A stretch of 64,000 nucleotides of DNA from an uncultured Elusimicrobiales bacterium (lineage in GTDB: Bacteria > Elusimicrobiota > Elusimicrobia > Elusimicrobiales > Elusimicrobiaceae), in assembly GCA_910576915.1 (NCBI GenBank), contig CAJTJT010000002.1, forward strand, positions 148,169 to 212,168. The letters run 5' to 3'. Below are positions 50,426-57,454 of the stretch, piece by piece; position 1 is the first letter of the stretch; each line of letters starts with the position of its first letter. Below the pieces are notes generated by a model, which worked only from the letters and a program-made list of their open reading frames with translations, was not told the DNA's origin and ran no database searches. Made by a program: the position numbers and the translations under genes.

Positions 50426-53101
50426 TTATCGGCCGCTGTGCGTAATCATGCGTTTTACTTTATCGTTAAACGCGGTCGCTTTCATTAATTCTTCCAGCGT
50501 TACGTGCATGCGGTACCGCCAGTAATGGCGCGGGTTGGCGGGGATGTTAATACGTTCCCCGTCCGCGTCCGACGCGCGCAGTTTTTCGTCCATGCTCGTC
50601 CAGTCCTGGAACGACAGCAAAGCCAGCATGGACGGGCTTTCCAAATGCAGGCGGATAATATCTTCGCAGATTTTTCCGTCCGCTTCCGCCGGGGCACGGC
50701 CTTCGCGCCCTAAAACGGTGTTGTAGAATTTTTGCGTCGTTTCGGGCGATTCTTTCCACCAGCCGCGCACGACGGACATATCGTGCGTGGACGGCGTGGC
50801 GACGGACAAATACGGGTACGTGCGTGTGTCCGCAAATGTTTCGCCCAGGCGTTTGGACATGCGTTCAATTTCCAGGCTGAGCATTTGCAGGGCGCGCATG
50901 ACTTCGGGCACCGAGTCGGGTATCATCCCCAGGTCTTCGGCGCAGCACAACAGCCGCGTGCTTTGAATGAGCGCGGGCAGTTTTTGGAGGGCTTCGCGTT
51001 TCCAAAATTCGTTGTGGCGGCGGAAGAAATAATCGTTATATAAGCGGGTGAACGCTTCTTTTTCCGGCGCGGAAAGCGCGGCAAACGCACCGTCCGACAG
51101 TGCGGAAATGCGCGGATGAAATTTGTTTAAGTCCGTGCGGTCCGGCACAAAAAGCACATTGGAAGCCAGCGCAAATAAGCCTTGTTTCAAACGGAGCGTT
51201 TTGTCGTCCGTTCCGGCGAGCGCGGCTTCCGTTTGGCGTTGGGTGGCGTATTCCGGCCGCAGGGTAAACAGGCCGTTCCCGGCGGGCGTTAAAAAGCGTT
51301 GTTTGGCTTCTTCGGCCAACCCGCCGAATTTTTCCGCCAGGTAGGCTTCGGAAATATACGGTTTTAAAAATTCGTTCCTAAACGTCAGTCCGTAGCGTTG
51401 GATTTCTTCCCGGTCCATGGGCAGCGCGGGCGTAAACTGGCCTAATAACCCTTCTACGCTGTGAGACGGAATCTCCCAAATGCGGAAGAACCCGAGCACG
51501 TGATCGATGCGGTACGCGTCAAAATAGCGCGACATGTGGGTAAAACGGTGCGTCCACCAGCGGTAGCCGTCTTGCGCCATGACGTTCCAGTTATACGTGG
51601 GGAAGCCCCAGTTTTGCCCGGCGGCGGAGAAATCGTCCGGCGGCGCGCCCGCCTGCGCGTTTAAATTAAACAGGGCGGGTTCCGTCCAGGCTTCCACGCT
51701 GTGGGGGGAAACGCCTATCGGAATATCCCCTTTTAAAATAACGCCTTTTTCGCGTGCGCGGCGCGTGGCTTTTAACAGCTGCGTATGCAGGATAAATTGC
51801 ACGTAATACCAAAAGCGCACTTCCTGCGCGTCGGGCGATGCGGGGGCGGTAAACGCCTTAAGGTCCTGCGGCGAAAACCGGGCGTGCTCCGGCCAGGCGG
51901 TAAAATCGGCCGTTTGGTAGCGGTCCCGCAATACGCAGAACATGGCGTAGGCGGGCAGCCAGTGGGCGCTTTCCCAAAAAAAGTTTTTAAATTCTACCGA
52001 GGCAAGCGTTTGCGCGCCGTGCTGTTTGAACGCTTCGCGCAGCCGTTTTAATTTTAAACGGGTGGCGGCTTCGTAATCAATTTGTTCCGGCGCGTTTATT
52101 TTTTTGCGTTCCGTTTCAAATTGCTGTTCCGCCTTTTTATCAAGCGGCGGCAGTTGGCGCGCGTCCGCATACAGCGGGTGGAACGCGTAGACCGATACCG
52201 CGTTATACGGGTAAGAATCGCGCCAGGTGTGCGTAAGCGTGGTATCGTTAATCGGCAGGATTTGAATGACTTTTTGGCCCGTTTGCGCGGCCCAGTCGGT
52301 CAGTTTTTCAAGGTCGCCGAAATCACCTGCGCCCCAGCCGTCCTGCGAGCGCAGGGCAAATACGGGCAGTACCACGCCGGCGGCGCGGAAAGGAGTTTCC
52401 CAGTCGAAGGCGGGGCGTAAATCGTCTTTTACCCACACATCGCCCGCGGCCAGGGGGGGAACGTCCAAAATGCGGTTGGAGCCGCTTTCCCAACGGACCG
52501 TGTCGTCTTTGCTTTTTACGATAAATTTGTATTCAAACGGAAAACGCAGTTTGTCCGCATTGAGCGCAAGGCTCCATTCGTTATGTTCGCCTTCCGTTAA
52601 CGGGAGTGCTTGGGCCGGGTTCCAGCGGCCCAGCGTTTCCGGCGCGCCGCAGATAAATAACGTTTCGCCGGGTTCCGGCCGGGCCGTTTGCGCGCGTACA
52701 ATAACGGTGCGGTCAAACAGCGGAAGCGTTTTGGGGGCGTGTTTACGCGGGCGGAATACGTCCGTAAAGGCGGAAGAGTACAGCCAGGATTCGGACGGCA
52801 GGTCGCGCCAGCTGTCGCACAAAAAGTAGTGTGCGGCGCCGGGATTGATTTCCAGCGTGCGCGGGACAGCCTGCCATTCGCGGCGCAGGGTGCTGCGGCC
52901 GGAGCGGACCTCGTAATGATAATGCACCGTAAGCGGCGTTTTTAAAAGCAGTTGGATTTCACCCCGCCATGTTTGTCCGTCCTGCGTGGCCAGGGGGATA
53001 TTGATTTTGCGTTCGTTGGCGCCTGCCCCGGCGCGGTACAAAACGGCGTGGAGGTTTTCTCCCCAGGCGGTTTTATAGGAAAGTTGGAAAGTCAGCTTCA
53101 T
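50426..53101 (-). CDS. malQ: 4-alpha-glucanotransferase with starch-binding domains (DPE2-type)
   Basis: Amylomaltase that transfers glucan chains between maltodextrins. 891 residues: two N-terminal CBM20-like modules (about 1-105 and 125-225, the second with ICGAPETLGRWNPAQALPL), then a GH77 barrel. Catalytic segments: YRIDHVLGFFRIWEIP (nucleophile Asp), CAEDLGMIPDSVPEVM (acid Glu) and TPSTHDMSVVRGWW. This is the long DPE2 form, also found in Bacteroidetes, and not the short E. coli MalQ. It starts 2 bases after the transporter gene stop, so both are one operon. Confidence 0.92.
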   Translation of the reverse strand: MKLTFQLSYKTAWGENLHAVLYRAGAGANERKINIPLATQDGQTWRGEIQLLLKTPLTVHYHYEVRSGRSTLRREWQAVPRTLEINPGAAHYFLCDSWRDLPSESWLYSSAFTDVFRPRKHAPKTLPLFDRTVIVRAQTARPEPGETLFICGAPETLGRWNPAQALPLTEGEHNEWSLALNADKLRFPFEYKFIVKSKDDTVRWESGSNRILDVPPLAAGDVWVKDDLRPAFDWETPFRAAGVVLPVFALRSQDGWGAGDFGDLEKLTDWAAQTGQKVIQILPINDTTLTHTWRDSYPYNAVSVYAFHPLYADARQLPPLDKKAEQQFETERKKINAPEQIDYEAATRLKLKRLREAFKQHGAQTLASVEFKNFFWESAHWLPAYAMFCVLRDRYQTADFTAWPEHARFSPQDLKAFTAPASPDAQEVRFWYYVQFILHTQLLKATRRAREKGVILKGDIPIGVSPHSVEAWTEPALFNLNAQAGAPPDDFSAAGQNWGFPTYNWNVMAQDGYRWWTHRFTHMSRYFDAYRIDHVLGFFRIWEIPSHSVEGLLGQFTPALPMDREEIQRYGLTFRNEFLKPYISEAYLAEKFGGLAEEAKQRFLTPAGNGLFTLRPEYATQRQTEAALAGTDDKTLRLKQGLFALASNVLFVPDRTDLNKFHPRISALSDGAFAALSAPEKEAFTRLYNDYFFRRHNEFWKREALQKLPALIQSTRLLCCAEDLGMIPDSVPEVMRALQMLSLEIERMSKRLGETFADTRTYPYLSVATPSTHDMSVVRGWWKESPETTQKFYNTVLGREGRAPAEADGKICEDIIRLHLESPSMLALLSFQDWTSMDEKLRASDADGERINIPANPRHYWRYRMHVTLEELMKATAFNDKVKRMITHSGR

Positions 53102-53103
53102 AA

Positions 53104-54432
53104 TTACTCCCGGGCGGCGGTTTTATGGTCGCGCACCCACAGCGTAAACGCGGCGGCGATAAACAGGCTGATTCCGCCCACGCCTACGGCGGCGATGGCG
53201 CTGGAGCCGAGCACATGCTTCATAAACGGGCCGAAGAACAGGTTTACGCAAATTTGCGGAATGACGATAAAGAAGTTAAACACGCCCATATAAAAACCCA
53301 TTTTCTCGGCGGGCAGCGCGTTGGAAAGCATGGCGTAGGGCATGGATAAAATACTGCTCCACGCAACGCCGATGCACACCATGGGGAAGATAAGCCCCGT
53401 TTTGGTAAATTCCACGCCAAAAAGCGTTAGTCCGAGCGAGCCAAGCCCGATGCCGCCGATGGTCAAGCAGGCGATATGAATGGCTTTGGCGGAAAATTTG
53501 GTGGTCAGCCACAAAAGCGCAAACGCGAACACGAACGCCACCCCGTTGTAAATGCCGAAGCAGGAGCTGCCCCAGTTGGCGGCAGTTTCGTAAGCGGCGG
53601 TGCCGGGCGCGGCGTGGAACACGGCGGAGGCGATGCCGGGCGTAAAATATACCCACATGACCATAAACGCGGCCCAGGTGAAGAATTGTACGACGGCCAG
53701 GCGGCGCATGGTGGAGGGCATGGTGATAAACGCCTGCCCCATTTCTTTAAGCGTTTTAAGCGGGCTCACAGGTTGTTTTTTCAAGCGGTTAAATTCTTCC
53801 ATGTCGGCGGGGGGATATTCGGGCGTGGTTTTGACGGTAGCCAAAATGGCGACAATCAGCACGGCCGCACCGATGTAAAACGAGTATTTAACCGTATTGG
53901 GGATGTGGCCTAAGGGGGCCTCGGTGCTGACGCCCAGCGCGGTTAAAATCTGCGGCAGGAACGACGCGATTACCGCGCCTGCGCCAATCATCACGCTTTG
54001 CATGGCGTAGCCGGTTTTGCGCTGGGGCTCGGGCAGTAAGTCGCCCACGAACGCGCGGAACGGTTCCATGCTGACGTTGACGGAAGTATCCAAAATCCAT
54101 AAAGCGATGACGGCCATCCAAATGGCCGACGCCTGCGGCATTAAAATAAGCGCAATCATAGCGAAAATGGCTCCGCCCAAGAAGTACGGGCGTCTTCTGC
54201 CCAGGCGGCACCAGGTGCGGTCGCTATAGTAACCGACGAGCGGCTGAACCAAAAGCCCCGTCACGGGTGCGGCCAGCCATAAGAGCGGGATTTGGTCCTC
54301 GCTGGCGCCCAGGCGCGAATAAATCGCGCTCATGTTGCCCATTTGTAGCGCCCAGCCAAACTGGATGCCGAAAAAGCCTAAACACATGTACATAATTTGT
54401 AAAAACGTCTTGGGAGGTCTTTGGGTTGTCAT
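53104..54432 (-). CDS. MFS sugar transporter, probable maltose/maltodextrin importer
   Basis: A 442-residue 12-helix transporter of the glycoside-pentoside-hexuronide / SLC45-like type. The cytoplasmic loop after helix 2 reads GYYSDRTWCRLGRRRPYFLGGA, the MFS conserved motif. A central loop (TPEYPPADMEEFNRLKKQP) splits the two halves. Being the first gene of the operon with malQ, the substrate is likely maltose or short maltodextrins. On its promoter side TATAAT is near 54477 and AGAGGA precedes ATG. Confidence 0.85.
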   Translation of the reverse strand: MTTQRPPKTFLQIMYMCLGFFGIQFGWALQMGNMSAIYSRLGASEDQIPLLWLAAPVTGLLVQPLVGYYSDRTWCRLGRRRPYFLGGAIFAMIALILMPQASAIWMAVIALWILDTSVNVSMEPFRAFVGDLLPEPQRKTGYAMQSVMIGAGAVIASFLPQILTALGVSTEAPLGHIPNTVKYSFYIGAAVLIVAILATVKTTPEYPPADMEEFNRLKKQPVSPLKTLKEMGQAFITMPSTMRRLAVVQFFTWAAFMVMWVYFTPGIASAVFHAAPGTAAYETAANWGSSCFGIYNGVAFVFAFALLWLTTKFSAKAIHIACLTIGGIGLGSLGLTLFGVEFTKTGLIFPMVCIGVAWSSILSMPYAMLSNALPAEKMGFYMGVFNFFIVIPQICVNLFFGPFMKHVLGSSAIAAVGVGGISLFIAAAFTLWVRDHKTAARE

Positions 54433-54545
54433 AGTTCCTCTTTGTTGCGCAAGATGGTACTACTTTCCATTATAACACTATTTTTATTTGGCGACGCGGC
54501 GGTGTTTTATATTAAAACGGGCTGGAGCGAAAACGCAAAGTTTGA

Positions 54546-54558
54546 TATCATGTTATAT
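54546..54558 (+). promoter_or_regulatory. -10 box of the sigma factor gene, near-leaderless geometry
   Basis: TATCAT (54546-54551) is followed by 7 bases and ATG at 54559. An alternative ATG at 54550 lies inside this box. Confidence 0.45.
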
Positions 54559-55707
54559 ATGGAAAACGAGTCTTTAGACAGTGTAAACGAGTATTTTAGA
54601 CATTTGGGCAAAATCACGAAAGAGATGGACCGTGAGGAAACCGCCCGTTTGTGGAAACTCGCCAAAGAAGGCGACCAGGACGCTAAGAACCAAATCATGG
54701 AAATGAATTTGCGGTTGGTAATCCCGACGGCAAAGCGTTTCCTGCGCCCCGGCATGGAACTGATGGACTTAATCGAAGAGGGCAACCTCGGCCTCCTGCA
54801 AGCCATTGATAAATTTGAGCCGGAAAAAGGCTACCGTTTTTCCACCTACGCCGTTTATTGGATTGAACAATACATCCGCAAATACATCGAAGAGCAGTCC
54901 GGCTCGATTAAAATCCCGTCGCACGCCTGGGGCAATTTAAAAAAATGGTTCCGCGCGTGGAACGAACTGAAAGAATCGAACGGGCGCGATCCGTCTTTAA
55001 ACGAAATGGCGAAAGAGCTGAACCTTTCCGCGCGGCAGGTAAAATCCATCATGGATACGTTAAGCGCGGCCAAAGGGGTGGATTCGCTGGCTTCCTTGGT
55101 GCACGACGAAGACGAAACCACGCTGGAAGATTTAATCAGCGACGACGGAAAAGGCAATCCGCACGATGTTTTCGTTAAAAACGAAAACCAGCAAAGCCTC
55201 AAAAAAAGCATGGAAGATTTAAATGACCGCGACCGCCAAATTTTAATCATGCGTTACGGGTTAGACGATAACGAACCCAAGACGCTGGGCGAAGTGGCCG
55301 AAATTTTGGGCTTGTCGCGCGAACGCGTGCGCCAAATTGAAGAGCGCGCCATCGGCACGCTGCGCCGCGAAGCGTTGAAAGCGGGTATTTTGGAGCCGTC
55401 CACCGCCGATTTCCGCACGCGCAAACTGCACAGCGCCATGCGCCCGCGCGTGAAAACCAACATTTTGGGCGAAGCCGAAGGCAAGAGTTTTTTGGATAAG
55501 CTGTTAAAACAAACGCGTGAAGCGTTCGGTACTCCCGGCAAACCCAAATCCGCCGCTAAAAAAACGAAAGCGGAAACCAAAACGGAGAAATCTTCCGCCA
55601 AAAAACCGGCCGCTAAAAAAGTCGCTTCCAAGCCTGCGGCAAAGTCCGCGGCGAAGAAAACCGTGAAAAAATCTGTTAAAAAATCTGCGCCCAAAAAAGC
55701 AAACTGA
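54559..55707 (+). CDS. Sigma-70-family factor with histone-H1-like C-terminal tail
   Basis: RNA polymerase sigma factor. The frame is open from 54421, but a start there would overlap the divergent transporter gene; ATG 54559 gives 382 residues. Regions: 1.2 (SVNEYFRHLG), 2 (RLVIPTAKRFLRPGMELMDLIEEGNLGLLQA, RFSTYAVYWIEQYIRKYIEE), 3 and 4 (LNDRDRQILIMRYGL; LGEVAEILGLSRERVRQIEERA). The 2.4 segment (YWIEQYIRKYIEEQ) differs from primary RpoD (WWIRQAI), so an alternative or divergent main factor is possible. Residues from about 327 to 382 are a Lys/Ala/Pro/Ser tail (AAKKTKAETKTEKSSAKK and so on) like eukaryotic histone H1 or bacterial HctA-type proteins. Confidence 0.82.
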   Translation: MENESLDSVNEYFRHLGKITKEMDREETARLWKLAKEGDQDAKNQIMEMNLRLVIPTAKRFLRPGMELMDLIEEGNLGLLQAIDKFEPEKGYRFSTYAVYWIEQYIRKYIEEQSGSIKIPSHAWGNLKKWFRAWNELKESNGRDPSLNEMAKELNLSARQVKSIMDTLSAAKGVDSLASLVHDEDETTLEDLISDDGKGNPHDVFVKNENQQSLKKSMEDLNDRDRQILIMRYGLDDNEPKTLGEVAEILGLSRERVRQIEERAIGTLRREALKAGILEPSTADFRTRKLHSAMRPRVKTNILGEAEGKSFLDKLLKQTREAFGTPGKPKSAAKKTKAETKTEKSSAKKPAAKKVASKPAAKSAAKKTVKKSVKKSAPKKAN

Positions 55708-55712
55708 TTTAC

Positions 55713-55786
55713 GCCCCCGTAGCTCAACTGGATAGAGCGATTCCGTCCTAAGGAAGAGGTTGCGAGTTCAACTCCCGCCGGGGGTA
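55713..55786 (+). tRNA. tRNA-Arg (anticodon CCT)
   Basis: A 74-base cloverleaf: acceptor GCCCCCG/CGGGGGT, D arm GCTC/GAGC, anticodon loop GTCCTAA, T loop TTCAACT. CCA is not encoded. Two mismatches are seen: A27/G43 at the foot of the anticodon stem and A52/C62 in the T stem, so stability may be reduced. It lies 5 bases after the sigma factor gene. Confidence 0.8.
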
Positions 55787-56185
55787 TTTCTTCCCAATTT
55801 GCGCCATTTCGTTGTTGCGTCCGGGCTCGAATACTCCGGCGCATATGCGCCGCGGGTGCGGTATACTTCACCCGTTCGCGCCTAGAACTGGCGCAAATTG
55901 CTTTGAAAACCAATCCGCGTTTTTTGCGCGGATTTTATTTTATGTCCCTGAAAACAGCAACTGCTTGCTGTTAGTCGGGAGTTGAAAGGCGGAGCGATGT
56001 TTTTGTTTGAGGAGCGAGCCATACCGGCGAGCTCCGAAAGGCAAAAACCGCGAGCCCAGTGTGAAAGCACACTCCGCGTTTTACCCACATGGGTATTTCT
56101 TGTATAGAGCATGCTGCCAAAAATGCTGCCAAATTTTTGGCAGCATTTTTGATGAGATTAGCGGAAAAAAGGATTTTCTAAAGAT
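55787..56185. other. Structured non-coding region after tRNA-Arg
   Basis: No credible gene. It has the hairpin atccgcg/cgcggat (about 55911-55934) and nested stems near 55990-56065 (GTTTTTG with CAAAAAC, GGAGC with GCTCC). AGTGTG/CACACT is near 56060-56073 and the stem AAATGCTGCC/GGCAGCATTT is at 56121-56149. The tRNA 3' end sequence GGGTATTTCTT (55782-55792) recurs at 56091-56101 as an 11-bp direct repeat, which could mark an old integration site. Confidence 0.45.
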
Positions 56186-56409
56186 GTAAAAATGAAAGTC
56201 TGGTTAACTTGGGTGGCCCCGCAAAGGCAGGGTGTAAACCCTTACCAGTATTGCCCCACCATAAGCCAATCATTGGCCAGCATCCGAGCGGGAAAATTTA
56301 TGCGTGTCAAGTTAATCAGACTTTATCGGGAACTTAAAAGGCAGGGATATTTAATGCCGCGTATCCCACTTGTGCCTTTCCGCCTCAGCCCAGGTGCCTT
56401 TTAAGTTAT
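56186..56409 (-). ncRNA. Candidate structured RNA B
   Basis: A minus-strand transcript predicted from about 56409 to a T5 run at 56191-56187. Two long helices: a perfect 13-bp pairing of 56395-56407 with 56331-56343, and a 17-bp pairing (one mismatch) of 56308-56324 with 56195-56211. Inner small hairpins include AGGGT/ACCCT and CCAAT/ATTGG. No open frame. Not matched to a known RNA by eye. Confidence 0.55.
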
Positions 56410-56415
56410 ATTTAT

Positions 56416-56443
56416 AGTATAGCGAAAAATATTTCTCTTGCAA
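56416..56443 (-). promoter_or_regulatory. Promoter of candidate RNA B
   Basis: On the minus strand TTGCAA (56443-56438), 16-base spacer, TATACT (56421-56416). Confidence 0.6.
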
Positions 56444-56450
56444 AGATGGG

Positions 56451-56655
56451 CAAAAAAGGACCCGGGCGGTAAGTGTGAGGCGTTGCATAAACACTTATTA
56501 AAAAGGCTGCTCCCTTTTCCTGGCGGGTCTTTACATAAAACAGAATCCATCAGACAAGACGCCAAAACGTCTTTTCAAAGGTTAACACCTATCCCATGGA
56601 TTCCTTTGTATGCGGGGAGGGCTTTCACATCCCTGCGCCTCAAAGGGCCACATAC
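56451..56655 (-). ncRNA. Candidate structured RNA A
   Basis: A minus-strand transcript predicted from about 56655 to a T6 run at 56457-56452. Paired segments: GTATG/CATAC (56651-56655 with 56608-56612), an 8-bp stem of 56596-56603 with 56543-56550, AGACG/CGTCT (56557-56572), AAAAGG/CCTTTT (56501-56518), AAGTGT/ACACTT (56471-56496) and a closing GACCCG/CGGGTC before the T run. No open frame. Confidence 0.6.
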
Positions 56656-56660
56656 AGCTT

Positions 56661-56689
56661 AGTATAGCGAAATAGCGAGTTATTTGCAA
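56661..56689 (-). promoter_or_regulatory. Promoter of candidate RNA A
   Basis: On the minus strand TTGCAA (56689-56684), 17-base spacer, TATACT (56666-56661). It shares TTGCAA and CGCTATACTA with the promoter of RNA B. Confidence 0.65.
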
Positions 56690-56776
56690 TAGAAAATATT
56701 TTTTGTTTCTAATCCAAAAAATGCGTTGGCTGCAAACCGGGTTTGGAGTATATTTAAAACATTAGGGGGAAATTTT

Positions 56777-57382
56777 ATGGAAAAGGAAAAGAATTTTTTT
56801 CGCGCAGTGGAAAACCGCCGCACCCGGTATGCGCTGACGGACCGCAGCCCTGTGCCGGACGATAAAATTGAAGAAATTATCCGTTTTGCCGTTAAATGCG
56901 CGCCCAGCGCGTTTAATTCGCAGGGGGCGCGGCTGCTTGTCTTGTTCGGGGCGAAACACCATGCGTTTTGGCGTTTAACCAAAGAGGCGCTCAAAAAAAT
57001 CGTTCCGCCGGAAAACTTTTCGGCCACGCAGGAAAAGCTCGCTTCGTTTGATGCCGCCCGCGGCACGATTTTGTATTTTGAAGATTGGGATACCGTGGAG
57101 GGACTTCAGCAAAAATTCCCCACGTATAAGGATAACTTTCCCATTTGGGCATATGAGTCCAACGGGATGGTGGAATTTATTATTTGGACCGCGCTTGCCG
57201 AAGTGGGTTTGGGCGCGAGTCTGCAGCATTACAATCCGTTGGTGGACGAGGCCGTCCGGCGGGAGTTCGGCGTGCCGGAAAGCTGGAAGTTAATTGCCCA
57301 AATGCCGTTTGGGGAGCCGTACGCTCCGGCGGACAAAAAGGATTTTCTGCCGTTGGATGAACGCGTAAAAATCTTAAAATAA
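56777..57382 (+). CDS. Nitroreductase-family flavoprotein
   Basis: A 201-residue FMN-dependent oxidoreductase of the nitroreductase fold. The FMN-binding start is VENRRTRYALTDRSPVPDDKIEEII, then CAPSAFNSQGARLLVLFG near residue 44 and AEVGLGASLQHYNPL near residue 140. ATG 56777 follows AGGGGGA by 6 bases. Related proteins (YdfN/Frm2-like) reduce quinones or nitro compounds; the physiological substrate is unknown. Monocistronic with a terminator. Confidence 0.87.
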   Translation: MEKEKNFFRAVENRRTRYALTDRSPVPDDKIEEIIRFAVKCAPSAFNSQGARLLVLFGAKHHAFWRLTKEALKKIVPPENFSATQEKLASFDAARGTILYFEDWDTVEGLQQKFPTYKDNFPIWAYESNGMVEFIIWTALAEVGLGASLQHYNPLVDEAVRREFGVPESWKLIAQMPFGEPYAPADKKDFLPLDERVKILK

Positions 57383-57412
57383 GCGTTCTGAAAGATTGCA
57401 AATCAGCTCATA

Positions 57413-57440
57413 AAAAACCCCCGTTTTAACGGGGGTTTTG
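57413..57440. terminator. Bidirectional terminator
   Basis: The stem aaaacccccgtt, with its complement, has A and T flanks between convergent genes. Confidence 0.9.
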
Positions 57441-57454
57441 TGTTGGAACCGGAA

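Noticed and set aside
54421..54558. A longer N terminus of the sigma factor from a TTG at 54421
   Set aside because: It would overlap the start of the divergent transporter gene and its promoter; the encoded residues are hydrophobic and unlike sigma region 1.
56192..56404. A 70-residue plus-strand frame in the structured RNA region
   Set aside because: No ribosome site, no family resemblance, and the same bases form long RNA helices.
56451..56655. SRP RNA, from an AGGGAGCAGCC string in candidate RNA A
   Set aside because: The SRP helix 8 needs a stem with a tetraloop between CAGG and AGCAG. Here only AAAAGG separates them, so the resemblance is likely chance.
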